Of a stretch of DNA of 64,000 bases, positions 20,335-31,622 are shown piece by piece. The notes below the pieces were generated by a model that made no database searches, was not told the DNA's origin, and saw only the letters and a program-made list of their open reading frames with translations. The first letter of the stretch is position 1, and each line of letters begins with the position of its first letter. The position numbers and the translations under genes are program-made. The DNA is from Mycoplana dimorpha (GTDB taxonomy: Bacteria; Pseudomonadota; Alphaproteobacteria; Rhizobiales; Rhizobiaceae): contig NZ_PZZZ01000003.1 in NCBI RefSeq assembly GCF_003046475.1, positions 186,001 to 250,000 on the forward strand, given 5' to 3'.

Positions 20335-21219
20335 TCAGCCCATCCGTTCGGATTTGTACGAGCCCGGGCTCGGCGGGAAGACGATGGTGCGGTTGCCGTT
20401 CAGGAAGCAGCGGTGATGGATATGGGCGTGCACGGCGCGCGCCAGCACCTGGCTTTCCACGTCGCGGCCGATCGAGACATAGTCGTCGGCGCTCTGGGCG
20501 TGGGTGATGCGGGCGACGTCCTGCTCGATGATCGGACCCTCATCGAGATCCTCGGTGACGTAGTGGGCGGTGGCGCCGATCAGCTTCACGCCGCGCTCGA
20601 ACGCCTGCTTGTAGGGGTTGGCGCCCTTGAAGGATGGCAGGAACGAGTGGTGGATGTTGATGATCTTGCCGGACATCTTCTTGCAGACGGCGTCGGACAG
20701 CACCTGCATGTAGCGGGCCAGCACGATCAGTTCGGCGCCGGACTGCTCGACCACCTCCATCAGCCGGGCCTCGGCCTGCGGCTTGTTCTCCTTCGTCACC
20801 TTGATGTGGTGGAAGGGGATGTCGTGGTTGACGACGACCTTCTGGTAGTCGAAGTGGTTGGAGACGACGCCGACGATGTCGATCGGCAGGGCGCCGATCT
20901 TCCAGCGGTAGAGCAGGTCGTTGAGGCAGTGGCCGAAGCGCGACACCATCAGGAGCACCTTCATGCGCTCCTGCGAATCGTGGACCTCCCAGGTCATGTC
21001 GAAGGCCTTGGCGACCGGCTGGAACCCGTCGCGGATATCGGCTTCCGTGGCGCCATCCTGGCTGATGAAGGTCAGGCGCATGAAGAACAGCCCGGTCTCG
21101 ACATCGTCGAACTGCGAGCTGTCGACGATGTAGCAACCCTTCTCGGCGAGATAGGTGGAAATGGCGGCAACGATGCCGCGGGTCGATTTGCACGAAACGG
21201 TCAGTACATAGTTCTTCAT
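20335..21219 (-). CDS. purU: Formyltetrahydrofolate deformylase
   Basis: A 294-residue enzyme that hydrolyses 10-formyl-THF to THF and formate, balancing the one-carbon pool. Residues 1-80 form an ACT domain (YVLTVSCKSTRGIVAAIS), and the C-terminal formyltransferase domain contains INIHHSFLPSFKGANPY and the catalytic GATAHYVTEDLDEGPII. The ATG at 21219 is the family start, although the frame is open to 21483. A good terminator follows. The ACT domain suggests control by glycine and methionine as in E. coli PurU; that is inference. MetH in the same window also draws on the folate pool. Confidence 0.95.
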   Translation of the reverse strand: MKNYVLTVSCKSTRGIVAAISTYLAEKGCYIVDSSQFDDVETGLFFMRLTFISQDGATEADIRDGFQPVAKAFDMTWEVHDSQERMKVLLMVSRFGHCLNDLLYRWKIGALPIDIVGVVSNHFDYQKVVVNHDIPFHHIKVTKENKPQAEARLMEVVEQSGAELIVLARYMQVLSDAVCKKMSGKIINIHHSFLPSFKGANPYKQAFERGVKLIGATAHYVTEDLDEGPIIEQDVARITHAQSADDYVSIGRDVESQVLARAVHAHIHHRCFLNGNRTIVFPPSPGSYKSERMG

Positions 21220-21530
21220 CGGTTCCACTCTCGCTGTCGATGCTGCGCGGCAAGCCTCGCCGGCCGGTCGGCCAAACGCTCCCGTCTGCCGGTGGCGGTA
21301 TTCCAGCGGCCGAACGATTTTGCAAGGTCGGATTGCAAGGCTTGTATGGGAGGAAAAGCTATTCCTGGCCGCGGGCTCGGGCGCATTTATTCGCGACATC
21401 GGATGAACCGTAAGAGGCAAGGACTGGCGAGCGGCGCGATCTTCTGCGAAAAGGCCGGCATGTCGCCCCACCACGCCTCTCACCCGACCCGCGCCGTCTG
21501 GCGCGATCCGGTTCGCAGCATCGGCTGATC
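21220..21530. other. Divergent intergenic region purU / yigZ
   Basis: These 311 bases must hold the promoters of purU (left) and yigZ (right). The one structure I see is a direct repeat TTGCAAGG at 21320-21327 and 21333-21340 (13-base period), which could bind a regulator. No open frame in either direction has convincing coding character or a ribosome site. Confidence 0.5.
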
Positions 21531-22118
21531 ATGTTCACACTCGACACCATCGCCACCTTCGAGCAGGACGTCAAAAAGAGCCGCTTCATCGCAACCGCGG
21601 GGCCGGTCGCGAGCGAACAGGCCGCGAAAGATTTCATCGCCGCCCATTCCGACCCTGGCGCCAATCACAACTGCTTCGCCTGGCGGCTTGGCCAGGTCTA
21701 CCGGTTCAACGACGACGGCGAGCCGAGCGGCACGGCCGGCAAGCCGATCCTGCAGGCGATCGACGGCCAGTCGCTCGACGGCGTCGCCGTCGTCGTCACC
21801 CGCTGGTTCGGCGGCATCCTGCTCGGCAGCGGCGGTCTGATCCGCGCCTATGGCGGTACCGCGGCCATGTGCCTGCGGGCGATGGACAAGGTAGAGTTGG
21901 TCGCCCGTACCGAGGCGCGGGTGACCTGCGTCTTTTCCGACCTCGCCCTCGTCAAGGCGCGGCTTTCGGCCATGGAGGGCGTCCGGATCGAAGCGGAAAC
22001 CTTCCTGCCGACCGGCGCCGAGCTTGTCGTCGCCCTCCCGGAGGCGGAAGCGCCGGGCATCGCCCGGATGCTGGTCGATATCACCGCCGGCCGCACGATC
22101 GTGGCTTTTTCGGCCTGA
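21531..22118 (+). CDS. YigZ/IMPACT family protein
   Basis: A 195-residue protein of the UPF0029/IMPACT family. The N-terminal domain has KKSRFIATAGPVASEQAA, NHNCFAWRLG, the signature NDDGEPSGTAGKPIL at about residue 58 and the TRWFGGILLGSGGLIRAYG segment; the C-terminal ferredoxin-like domain is DUF1949-like. Eukaryotic IMPACT affects GCN2 signalling; the bacterial role is not settled. It is transcribed alone, convergent with the AraC gene at 22216. Confidence 0.92.
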   Translation: MFTLDTIATFEQDVKKSRFIATAGPVASEQAAKDFIAAHSDPGANHNCFAWRLGQVYRFNDDGEPSGTAGKPILQAIDGQSLDGVAVVVTRWFGGILLGSGGLIRAYGGTAAMCLRAMDKVELVARTEARVTCVFSDLALVKARLSAMEGVRIEAETFLPTGAELVVALPEAEAPGIARMLVDITAGRTIVAFSA

Positions 22119-22215
22119 CCGACGGATCGGCCAGACATGGCTTGGCCTCCACATCGGCCTATCCCAGTCAAACTCGGGCCACACCTGACATGAACCGATT
22201 GCGTCCAGCGGCCGG

Positions 22216-23259
22216 TCACGCCTTCGTCGGCGGGCGCCCACCGCGCTTGTCTGCTTCCGCCGCCGTTTCGCGGCGGAAGGCGGCCGGGCTTTTTGCGATC
22301 CACTTGCGAAAGGCGCGATGGAAGGCGCTCGGCTCGGAGAAGCCGAGCTGTGCGGCGATCTCGCCGACGCTGCGCGCGGTCGTCTGGAGCATTTCGATCG
22401 CGAGGTCGCGGCGGATCTCGTCCTTGATGGCGGCGTAGCTCTGGCCCTCCGATTGCAGCCGATGTCGCAGTGTCGATGGCGACATGCGCATCTGGGCCGC
22501 GAGCGTGTCGAAATCCGTCCACGCGGCGGGCGGTATCTGCCGCAGTCGATTGCGGACGCTTGCCGCCAGCCCCGCATCGTAGCGGTAGCGGACGAGGATG
22601 TTCGCCGGCGCCCCGCGCAGGAACTGCTTCAGCGCCTGCTCGCTGCGGGCGATCGGCAGCTTGAGCACAGCGGCGTCGAAGGCCAGCCGGCTGACCGGCT
22701 GCGAAAAGCGCACCGGTGCGCCGAAGAACAGCCGGTAGTCGGCGCCCTGCTGCGGCTCGGCGCAGCGAAAATCAACCATGCGGATCGGAATGCGCCGGCC
22801 GACGAGCCAGCAGGTGATGCCGTGCAGCAGGATCCAGTACATGCGGTAGGTGAAGGCGGAGCGCGGTCCGTCCCGGTCGGACAGCACGATCTGCGCCAGC
22901 CCGTCGGCGACCTCCAGCCGGCCGCTCGGATCCTCCAGCACCACGTCGAGGAACCGCAAGGCGCGGTGCAGCGCCCGTTCCAGCGTGCCGGCATGCAGCA
23001 CGCAGTGGCAGAGCAGCGTGAAGCTGCCGCGCCGCATCGGCCGGCCGCCCATGCCGAAGAACTCGTCGTCGACCTCGGCGGCGATCGCCAGCCACAGCGC
23101 GCCGTAGCTCTCGGCGGAGATCGGCGCGTCGATGGTCTCCGGCAGCCCGAGCGCCGCCAGCAGCGGAGCGGTCGGCCGGCCCCGCCTGCGCAGGCAATCG
23201 AGCGCTTCCTCCACGAAGGAGGGCGATATCATCCGCCGCCCGGTTTCCGTCATCGTCAT
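22216..23259 (-). CDS. AraC family transcriptional regulator (OruR-like), divergent from the BCAA operon
   Basis: A regulator of about 347 residues with an N-terminal Arabinose_bd domain (PLLAALGLPETIDAPISAES) and C-terminal AraC helix-turn-helix (MRMSPSTLRHRLQSEGQSYA and SVGEIAAQLGFSEPSAFHRA). The start is uncertain: ATG at 23259 or 23253 gives normal family length, ATG 23310 or 23400 would add up to 47 residues that overlap the expected promoter region. It is divergent from the branched-chain degradation operon starting at 23445 and is the only regulator next to it, so it is the best candidate for its activator. In pseudomonads the bkd operon is instead under the Lrp-like BkdR. Confidence 0.85.
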   Translation of the reverse strand: MTMTETGRRMISPSFVEEALDCLRRRGRPTAPLLAALGLPETIDAPISAESYGALWLAIAAEVDDEFFGMGGRPMRRGSFTLLCHCVLHAGTLERALHRALRFLDVVLEDPSGRLEVADGLAQIVLSDRDGPRSAFTYRMYWILLHGITCWLVGRRIPIRMVDFRCAEPQQGADYRLFFGAPVRFSQPVSRLAFDAAVLKLPIARSEQALKQFLRGAPANILVRYRYDAGLAASVRNRLRQIPPAAWTDFDTLAAQMRMSPSTLRHRLQSEGQSYAAIKDEIRRDLAIEMLQTTARSVGEIAAQLGFSEPSAFHRAFRKWIAKSPAAFRRETAAEADKRGGRPPTKA

Positions 23260-23444
23260 GACCTGCGCAATATGGTAAAACTGGCCGAAAAATCGAGACG
23301 CTTCGGTCATCGCTTGCAATACCGCGCCGGCATAGAGTTCGGCAAGACGCCATGCGACCGCGTGGGTGGAATGCGGCACTGGGAGGACTTCATGACGCAT
23401 CGGGGCACCTCGACTGATCGCCGCCGTTCCGGGAGGGATCTGGC

Positions 23445-24212
23445 ATGCTGATCCGCGACAAGACCTTTCTCGTCACCGGGGGCGGCTCCGGCCTCGGCGC
23501 CGCCGTGGCGCGCATGCTGGCCGCCGATGGCGCCAGCGTCGTCGTCGCCGACGTCAACGCGGAAGCCGGCGCCCGGATCGTCGAAGAGATCGGCGAGGCG
23601 GCGATGTTCGTCCGCACCGACGTCACCCAGGAAAAGGACGCCCAGGCCGCCGTCGCAGCCGCGCTGGAGCGCTTCGGCCACCTGCACGGCCTCGTCAACT
23701 GCGCGGGCGTCGCGCCGGGCGAAAAGGTCGTCGGCCGTGACGGCCCGCACCGGCTCGACAGTTTCGCCCGCACCATCGCCATCAATCTCGTCGGCACCTT
23801 CAACATGATCCGGCTCGCCGCCGAGGCGATCGCCAGGGAGGCGCCGGACGGCGAGGGCGAGCGCGGCGTGATCGTCAGCACCGCCTCGGTCGCCGCCTTC
23901 GACGGCCAGATCGGCCAGGCGGCCTATGCCGCCTCCAAGGGCGGCGTGGCGGCGATGACGCTGCCGGTCGCCCGCGAGCTGGCGCGCTTCGGCATTCGCG
24001 TCGTCACCATCGCGCCGGGCATCTTCGAGACGCCGATGATGGCCGGCATGCCGCAGGAGGTGCAGGACGGGCTCGGCAAGAGCGTGCCCTTCCCGCCGCG
24101 GCTCGGCCGCCCGCCGGAATTCGCCGCGCTGGTGCGGCACATCTGTGAAAACACCATGCTGAACGGCGAGGTGATCCGCCTCGACGGCGCGCTGCGGATG
24201 GCGCCGCGCTGA
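23445..24212 (+). CDS. SDR family 3-hydroxyacyl-CoA dehydrogenase (2-methyl-3-hydroxybutyryl-CoA dehydrogenase-like)
   Basis: A 255-residue short-chain dehydrogenase. The cofactor motif [16 protein letters not shown] is at residues 9-24, followed by [21 protein letters not shown], the catalytic Ser in [14 protein letters not shown] and YAASKGG (Tyr and Lys). The sequence resembles human HSD17B10/bacterial type II 3-hydroxyacyl-CoA dehydrogenases, which oxidise 2-methyl-3-hydroxybutyryl-CoA in isoleucine breakdown. It is the first gene of the operon, and the thiolase that would take its product is next, which supports this role. Confidence 0.85.
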   Translation: MLIRDKTFLVTGGGSGLGAAVARMLAADGASVVVADVNAEAGARIVEEIGEAAMFVRTDVTQEKDAQAAVAAALERFGHLHGLVNCAGVAPGEKVVGRDGPHRLDSFARTIAINLVGTFNMIRLAAEAIAREAPDGEGERGVIVSTASVAAFDGQIGQAAYAASKGGVAAMTLPVARELARFGIRVVTIAPGIFETPMMAGMPQEVQDGLGKSVPFPPRLGRPPEFAALVRHICENTMLNGEVIRLDGALRMAPR

Positions 24213-24239
24213 GACAAGGCATCATTGCGGAGGTTTGAA

Positions 24240-25427
24240 ATGACGCAGCAGGACCCGATCGTGATCGTTGGCTCGGCCCGCACGGCAATCGGCGGCTTCC
24301 AGGGCGACCTGAAGGACGCCGCGGCACCCGAGCTCGGCGCCGCCGCCATTCGCGCCGCGCTGGAACGCAGCGGCGTCGAGCCGCAGAGCGTCGAGGAGGC
24401 GGTGTTCGGTTGCGTGCTTTCGGCCGGACAGGGCCAGGCGCCGGCACGCCAGGCGGCGATCGGCGCCGGCCTGCCGTTTGCCACCGGCGCCACGACCGTC
24501 AACAAGATGTGCGGCTCGGGCATGAAAGCGGTGATGCTGGCGCACGACCTGATCTCCGCCGGCAGCGCGTCGGTCGCCGTCGCCGGCGGCATGGAGAGCA
24601 TGACCAACGCCCCCTACCTGCTCGACCGGGCCCGCGGCGGCTACCGGCTCGGGCATGGCAAGGTCATCGACCACATGTTCCTCGACGGGCTGGAGGACGC
24701 CTACGACAAGGGCCGGCTGATGGGCAGCTTTGCCGAGGACTGCGCCGAGGCCTACCAGTTCACCCGCCCCGCCCAGGACGACTACGCCGTCACCTCGCTG
24801 GCGCGCGCCCAGCGGGCGATCGAGACCGGCGCCTTCGACGCCGAGATCACGCCGGTCACGGTGAGGTCGGCCCGCTCCGAACAGGTGGTCAGCCGCGACG
24901 AGCAGCCGGGCAAGGCGAGGCTGGAGAAGATCCCGACGCTGAAGCCGGCCTTCCGCGAGAACGGCACGGTCACCGCGGCGAACTCGTCGTCGATCTCCGA
25001 CGGCGCGGCGGCGCTGGTGCTGATGCGCCGCTCGCAGGCCGAGCGGCTCGGCCTCGACCCGCTGGCGACCATCGCCGGCCACGCCACCCATTCGCAGGAA
25101 CCCAACCTGTTCGCGACCGCTCCGATCGGCGCGCTGCGCAAGCTCAGCGAGCGCACCGGCTGGAACCTCAAGGACGTCGACCTGTTCGAGATCAACGAAG
25201 CCTTCGCCGTCGTCGCCATGGCGGCGATGCGCGACCTCGACCTGCCGCACGACAAGGTCAACGTGCATGGCGGCGCCTGTGCGCTCGGCCATCCGATCGG
25301 CGCCTCCGGGGCGCGCGTCATCGTCACGCTGCTGTCGGCGCTGGAGCGCTACGGTATGAAGCGCGGGATGGCGAGCCTCTGCATCGGCGGCGGCGAGGCG
25401 ACGGCGCTCGCGGTCGAACTGCACTGA
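24240..25427 (+). CDS. Acetyl-CoA C-acyltransferase (thiolase)
   Basis: A 395-residue thiolase. The acyl-accepting Cys is in [14 protein letters not shown] near residue 90, the active-site region with NEAFAVV and the His in [13 protein letters not shown] are present, and the second Cys is in [12 protein letters not shown] near the C-terminus. ATG 24240 is preceded by GGAGG; the frame extends five codons upstream. In this operon it most likely cleaves 2-methylacetoacetyl-CoA to propionyl-CoA and acetyl-CoA. The sequence before ALGHPIG reads [11 protein letters not shown], with a Cys where many thiolases have Ile or Val. Confidence 0.92.
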   Translation: MTQQDPIVIVGSARTAIGGFQGDLKDAAAPELGAAAIRAALERSGVEPQSVEEAVFGCVLSAGQGQAPARQAAIGAGLPFATGATTVNKMCGSGMKAVMLAHDLISAGSASVAVAGGMESMTNAPYLLDRARGGYRLGHGKVIDHMFLDGLEDAYDKGRLMGSFAEDCAEAYQFTRPAQDDYAVTSLARAQRAIETGAFDAEITPVTVRSARSEQVVSRDEQPGKARLEKIPTLKPAFRENGTVTAANSSSISDGAAALVLMRRSQAERLGLDPLATIAGHATHSQEPNLFATAPIGALRKLSERTGWNLKDVDLFEINEAFAVVAMAAMRDLDLPHDKVNVHGGACALGHPIGASGARVIVTLLSALERYGMKRGMASLCIGGGEATALAVELH

Positions 25428-25452
25428 CCGGTTTTCCGGAGGAGACCGACGC

Positions 25453-26580
25453 ATGATCCTGACCGAACAGCAGATCCAGATCCGCGACATGGCGCGCGAT
25501 TTCGCCCGCGAGCGGCTGGCGCCCGGCGCAGCCGAGCGCGACCTGAACAGCAGCTTCCCGCGTGAGCAGCTGAGGGAGATGGGCGAACTCGGCTTCCTCG
25601 GCATGCTGGTGCCGGAGGCCTATGGCGGCTCGGAGACCGGCACGATCGCCTATGCCGTCGCGCTCGAGGAGATCGCCGCCGGCGACGGCCCCTGTTCGAC
25701 GATCATGAGCGTGCACAGCTCGGTCGGCTGCGTGCCGATCCTCAAATACGGGACCGAAGAACAGAAGCAGCGCTTCCTGCCGAAGCTTGCCTCCGGCGAA
25801 TGGATCGCCGGCTTCGCGCTGACCGAGCCGCAGGCCGGCTCCGACGCCTCGAACCTCAAGACCCGCGCCCGCCGCGACGGCGACCACTACGTCATCGATG
25901 GCGCCAAGCAGTTCATCACTTCGGGCAAGAACGGCAACGTGATCATCGTCTTCGCCGTCACCGATCCGGATGCCGGCAAGAAGGGCATCTCCGCCTTCAT
26001 CGTGCCGACCGACACGCCCGGATACGACGTGGTGCGCGTCGAGCACAAGCTCGGCCTTCATTCCTCCGACACCTGCCAGATCGCCTTTTCCGGCATGCGC
26101 ATCCCTGCCGACCTCCGGCTCGGCGCGGAGGGCGAGGGTTACCGGATCGCGCTGTCCAACCTGGAGGGCGGACGCATCGGCATCGCCGCCCAGTCGGTCG
26201 GCATGGCGCGGGCGGCCTTCGAGGCGGCGCGCGACTATGCCCGCGAGCGCAGCGCCTTCGGTATGCCGATCATCGAGCACCAGGCCGTCGCCTTCCGCCT
26301 TGCCGACATGGCGACGCGGATCGAGGTGGCCCGCCAGATGGTGCTGCATGCGGCGCAGCTGAAGGAAGAGGGGCAGCCCTGCCTGACGGAAGCGTCGATG
26401 GCCAAGCTGTTCGCCTCGGAGATGGCCGAGAAGGTCTGCTCCGATGCGATCCAGATCCACGGCGGCTACGGCTACATGGCCGACTACCCGGTCGAGCGCA
26501 TCTACCGCGACGTCCGCATCTGCCAGATCTACGAGGGCACGAGCGACGTCCAGCGGATCGTCATCGCCCGCAATTTGTAG
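25453..26580 (+). CDS. Acyl-CoA dehydrogenase (isobutyryl/2-methylbutyryl-CoA type)
   Basis: A 375-residue FAD enzyme. The N-terminal helical domain is followed by [17 protein letters not shown] and [14 protein letters not shown] (FAD binding), and the C-terminus ends with the [20 protein letters not shown] signature, whose Glu in YEGTS is the expected catalytic base. The length equals short/branched-chain acyl-CoA dehydrogenases. In the pathway it should oxidise isobutyryl-CoA and 2-methylbutyryl-CoA made by the Bkd complex encoded next. Start ATG follows GGAGGAGACC with good spacing. Confidence 0.92.
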   Translation: MILTEQQIQIRDMARDFARERLAPGAAERDLNSSFPREQLREMGELGFLGMLVPEAYGGSETGTIAYAVALEEIAAGDGPCSTIMSVHSSVGCVPILKYGTEEQKQRFLPKLASGEWIAGFALTEPQAGSDASNLKTRARRDGDHYVIDGAKQFITSGKNGNVIIVFAVTDPDAGKKGISAFIVPTDTPGYDVVRVEHKLGLHSSDTCQIAFSGMRIPADLRLGAEGEGYRIALSNLEGGRIGIAAQSVGMARAAFEAARDYARERSAFGMPIIEHQAVAFRLADMATRIEVARQMVLHAAQLKEEGQPCLTEASMAKLFASEMAEKVCSDAIQIHGGYGYMADYPVERIYRDVRICQIYEGTSDVQRIVIARNL

Positions 26581-27879
<1,299 letters not shown>

Positions 27880-27880
27880 C

Positions 27881-28894
27881 ATGGCAAGAATGACGATGAT
27901 CGAGGCGGTGCGCAGCGCCATGGACGTGTCGATGGGGCGCGACGACGATGTCGTCGTGTTCGGCGAGGACGTCGGCTATTTCGGCGGCGTCTTCCGCGCC
28001 ACGCAGGGACTGCAGGCCAAGTACGGTAAGACCCGCTGCTTCGATACCCCGATCAGCGAGTCGGGCATCCTCGGCACCGCGATCGGCATGGCGGCCTACG
28101 GCCTGAAACCCTGCATCGAGATCCAGTTCGCCGACTACATGTATCCGGCCTACGACCAGATCACCCAGGAAGCGGCGCGCATCCGCTATCGCTCCAACGG
28201 CGACTTCACCTGCCCGATCGTCGTGCGCATGCCGACCGGCGGCGGCATCTTTGGCGGCCAGACCCACAGCCAGAGCCCGGAGGCGCTGTTTACCCATGTC
28301 TGCGGGCTGAAGGTGATCGTCCCCTCCAACCCCTTTGACGCCAAGGGCCTGCTGATTGCCGCGATCGAGGACCCGGATCCGGTGATCTTCCTGGAGCCGA
28401 AGCGGCTCTACAACGGCCCCTTCGACGGTCATCACGAAAAGCCGGTCACGCCCTGGTCGAAGCACGAACTGGGCGACGTGCCGGACGGGCACTACACGAT
28501 CCCGATCGGCAAGGCCGAGGTGCGCCGGCGCGGCGAAGCCGTCACCGTCGTCGCCTATGGCACCATGGTGCATGTGGCGCTTGCCGCCGCCGAGGAGACC
28601 GGCATCGATGCCGAGGTGATCGACCTGCGCAGCCTCCTGCCGCTCGACCTCGACACGATCGTTCAATCGGTGAAGAAGACCGGCCGCTGCGTCGTCGTCC
28701 ACGAGGCGACCCTGACCTCCGGCTTCGGCGGCGAGGTGGTCTCGCTCGTGCAGGAGCACTGCTTCTACAATCTCGAGGCGCCGGTGGTGCGCGTCACCGG
28801 CTGGGACACGCCCTACCCGCACGCCCAGGAATGGGATTATTTCCCCGGACCCGCACGCGTCGGCCGGGCCCTGCAAGAAGTGATGGAGGCCTGA
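27881..28894 (+). CDS. bkdA2: Branched-chain 2-oxoacid dehydrogenase E1 beta subunit
   Basis: A 337-residue transketolase-like E1 beta subunit. Signatures are MIEAVRSAMDVSMGRDDDV, VFGEDVGYFGGVFRAT, FDTPISESGILGTAIGMAAY and EIQFADYMYPAYDQI in the N-terminal domain and the VHEATLTSGFGGEVVSLVQE region in the C-terminal domain. It forms the E1 heterotetramer with BkdA1. Two bases separate it from the E2 gene. Confidence 0.96.
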   Translation: MARMTMIEAVRSAMDVSMGRDDDVVVFGEDVGYFGGVFRATQGLQAKYGKTRCFDTPISESGILGTAIGMAAYGLKPCIEIQFADYMYPAYDQITQEAARIRYRSNGDFTCPIVVRMPTGGGIFGGQTHSQSPEALFTHVCGLKVIVPSNPFDAKGLLIAAIEDPDPVIFLEPKRLYNGPFDGHHEKPVTPWSKHELGDVPDGHYTIPIGKAEVRRRGEAVTVVAYGTMVHVALAAAEETGIDAEVIDLRSLLPLDLDTIVQSVKKTGRCVVVHEATLTSGFGGEVVSLVQEHCFYNLEAPVVRVTGWDTPYPHAQEWDYFPGPARVGRALQEVMEA

Positions 28895-28896
28895 GC

Positions 28897-30225
28897 ATGG
28901 GCGAATTCGTCATCAAGATGCCGGATGTGGGCGAAGGCGTTGCCGAGGCCGAGCTGGTGGAATGGCACGTCAAGCCCGGCGATCCGGTGCGCGAGGACAT
29001 GGTGCTCGCCGCCGTCATGACCGACAAGGCGACGGTGGAAATCCCCTCACCGGTCGACGGCATCGTACTCTGGCTCGGTGCCGAGGTCGGCGACACCGTG
29101 GCCGTCAAGGCACCGCTGCTGCGGATCGAAATCGAAGGCGAAGGCCACGCCACCGCCGACACGGCTATGAAACCGCCCGCAAAGATCGAAATACCCGCAC
29201 CCGCGGTTCCGCCGGTGGAATCGGCCGACGTCATTCCGCTGGAGCGAGCCCCCCGGCCGGAGAAACCCGCCCCGCCCCGCCAGGAGGAGGCGGGCGCACC
29301 ACGCCGCGATGCGCCGGCGGCCCCGCCTGCTGCTGCCCGCCACGAACCGGGTGAGAAGCCGCTCGCCTCGCCCGCCGTCCGGTTGCGCGCGCAGGAGGCG
29401 GGCATCGACCTTCGCCAGGTGCCGGCAACCGGACCGGCCGGCCGCATCACCCATGACGATCTCGACCAGTTCCTGGCCCGTGGCGCACAGCCGGCCATCG
29501 CCGTCCCGGGTCTCGCCCGGAAGACGGCGACCGAGGAGATCAAGGTCACCGGGATGCGCCGCCGCATCGCCGAGAAGATGCGGCTCGCCGCCTCCCGCAT
29601 TCCCCACATCACCTATGTCGAGGAAGTCGACGTCACCGATCTGGAGGACCTGCGGGCGACGATGAACGCCGGCAAAAAATCCGACCAGCCGAAGCTGACG
29701 ATCCTGCCCTTCCTGATGCGGGCGCTGGTCAAGACGCTCGGCGAGCAGCCCGGCATCAATGCCACCTTCGACGACAACGCCGGCATCATTACCCGCCACA
29801 GTGCCGTCCATGTCGGCATCGCCACCCAGACCCCGGCCGGCCTCACCGTTCCGGTCGTCCGCCACGCCGAGGCCCGGTCGATCTGGGACAGCGCCGCCGA
29901 ACTGACGCGCCTTGCCGAGGCCGCCCGCAACGGCACCGCCGCGCGCGAGGAGCTATCCGGCTCGACCATCACCATCACCTCGCTCGGCGCGCTCGGCGGC
30001 ATCGTCACGACGCCGATCATCAACCATCCGGAAGTGGCGATCGTCGGGGTCAACAAGATCATGACGCGGCCGGTCTGGGACGGCACCCAGTTCATCCCGC
30101 GCAAGATCATGAACCTGTCGTCGAGCTTCGACCACCGCGTCGTCGACGGCTGGGACGCCGCCGTGTTCGTCCAGCGGCTCAAGGCGCTCCTCGAAACGCC
30201 CGCGCTGATCTTCATCGAAGGCTGA
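28897..30225 (+). CDS. bkdB: Lipoamide acyltransferase E2 of branched-chain 2-oxoacid dehydrogenase
   Basis: A 442-residue three-domain E2. The lipoyl domain covers residues 1-80 with the lipoylated Lys44 in MTDKATVEIPSP; a Pro/Ala-rich linker follows (about 90-150); the peripheral subunit-binding domain is at about 155-190 (SPAVRLRAQEAGIDLRQV); the catalytic domain ends with SFDHRVVDGWDAAVF (His413, Asp417). It transfers branched acyl groups to CoA. The stop shares one base with the lpdV start. Confidence 0.96.
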   Translation: MGEFVIKMPDVGEGVAEAELVEWHVKPGDPVREDMVLAAVMTDKATVEIPSPVDGIVLWLGAEVGDTVAVKAPLLRIEIEGEGHATADTAMKPPAKIEIPAPAVPPVESADVIPLERAPRPEKPAPPRQEEAGAPRRDAPAAPPAAARHEPGEKPLASPAVRLRAQEAGIDLRQVPATGPAGRITHDDLDQFLARGAQPAIAVPGLARKTATEEIKVTGMRRRIAEKMRLAASRIPHITYVEEVDVTDLEDLRATMNAGKKSDQPKLTILPFLMRALVKTLGEQPGINATFDDNAGIITRHSAVHVGIATQTPAGLTVPVVRHAEARSIWDSAAELTRLAEAARNGTAAREELSGSTITITSLGALGGIVTTPIINHPEVAIVGVNKIMTRPVWDGTQFIPRKIMNLSSSFDHRVVDGWDAAVFVQRLKALLETPALIFIEG

Positions 30226-31622
30226 TGGACATGAAAGAGATCGTCTGCAAGCTCCTCGTCATCGGCGCCGGCCCGGGCGGCTATGTCTGCGCCATCCGCG
30301 CCGGCCAGCTCGGAGTCGACACGGTGATCGTCGAATCCACCAAGGCCGGCGGCACCTGCCTCAACATCGGCTGCATCCCCTCCAAGGCGCTGATCCATGC
30401 AGCGGACGAGTTCGAAAAGGTCCGCCACATGGCCGGTGCTTCGAACGGGATCGGCATCACCGTCGAGGCGCCGAAGCTCGACCTCTCACAGACTGTACGC
30501 TGGAAGGATGGCATCGTCGGCCGGCTCAACGCCGGCGTGCTCGGTCTTCTGCGCAAGGCCAAGGTCAAGATCGTGCACGGACCGGCGCGGTTCCGCGACG
30601 GCAAGACGGTGGAGGTCGAGACCGAGACCGGCACCCAGGTGATCCGTGCCGAGACGGTGGTGATCGCCACCGGCTCCGAGCCGGTGGAACTGCCGGCGCT
30701 GCCCTTCGGCGGAGCGGTGATCTCGTCGACCGAAGCGTTGTCGCTGACGACCGTTCCGAAGACGCTGGTCGTCGTGGGCGGCGGTTATATCGGCCTCGAG
30801 CTCGGCACCGCCTTCGCCAAGATGGGCTCGGAGGTCACGGTGGTCGAGGCAACCCCGCAGATCCTGCCGCAGTACGATGCCGAACTCGTCAAGCCCGTCG
30901 CTAGGCGTCTCGGCGAACTGGGCGTCCACGTGCTGACCGGCGCCAGGGCCAAGGGGCTTTCCAAGGAGGCGCTCGTCGTGGAGACGGCGTCTGGCGAAGA
31001 GAAGCGGTTCGCCGCCGACCGGATTCTCGTCACCGTCGGCCGCAAGCCGCGCATTCAGGGCTGGGGGCTGGAAGAACTTGACCTTGACCAGTCGGGCGGC
31101 TTCGTCCGCATCGACGAGCGCTGCCGCACCTCGATGCGTGGCGTCTACGCCATCGGCGACGTCACAGGCGAGCCGATGCTCGCCCACCGCGCCATGGCGC
31201 AGGGCGAGATGGTCGCGGAGATCGTCGCCGGCCGCAAGCGCGTCTGGGACAAGCGGTCGATCCCGGCCGTCTGCTTCACCGATCCCGAGATCGTCACCGC
31301 CGGCCTGTCGCCCGACGAGGCGCGCGCACACGGCTACGAGGTCCGCATCGGCCAGTTCCCCTTCAGCGCCAACGGCCGGGCGATGACCACCGAGGCCGAG
31401 GAGGGCTTCGTGCGCGTCGTGGCGCGGGCGGACACCAACCTCGTGCTCGGCCTGCAGGCGGTCGGCGCCGGCGTCTCAGAACTTTCCAGCGCCTTCTCGC
31501 TGGCCCTTGAAATGGGCGCGCGGCTGGAAGACATAGCCGGAACGATCCATGCCCACCCGACCCGCAGCGAAGGCCTGCAAGAGGCCGCCCTGAAAGCACT
31601 CGGCCATGCCATCCACATCTGA
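30225..31622 (+). CDS. lpdV: Dihydrolipoyl dehydrogenase E3 (Bkd complex)
   Basis: A 465-residue flavoprotein disulfide reductase. The FAD motif VIGAGPGGYVCAIRAGQLG is at residues 12-30, the redox-active pair Cys45/Cys50 is in GGTCLNIGCIPSKAL, the NAD motif VVVGGGYIGLELG is central, and the catalytic His is in HAHPTRSEGLQEA near the C-terminus. Its place directly after bkdB identifies it as the E3 dedicated to branched-chain oxidation. Its 3' end overlaps the next gene by 17 bases. Confidence 0.95.
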   Translation: MDMKEIVCKLLVIGAGPGGYVCAIRAGQLGVDTVIVESTKAGGTCLNIGCIPSKALIHAADEFEKVRHMAGASNGIGITVEAPKLDLSQTVRWKDGIVGRLNAGVLGLLRKAKVKIVHGPARFRDGKTVEVETETGTQVIRAETVVIATGSEPVELPALPFGGAVISSTEALSLTTVPKTLVVVGGGYIGLELGTAFAKMGSEVTVVEATPQILPQYDAELVKPVARRLGELGVHVLTGARAKGLSKEALVVETASGEEKRFAADRILVTVGRKPRIQGWGLEELDLDQSGGFVRIDERCRTSMRGVYAIGDVTGEPMLAHRAMAQGEMVAEIVAGRKRVWDKRSIPAVCFTDPEIVTAGLSPDEARAHGYEVRIGQFPFSANGRAMTTEAEEGFVRVVARADTNLVLGLQAVGAGVSELSSAFSLALEMGARLEDIAGTIHAHPTRSEGLQEAALKALGHAIHI

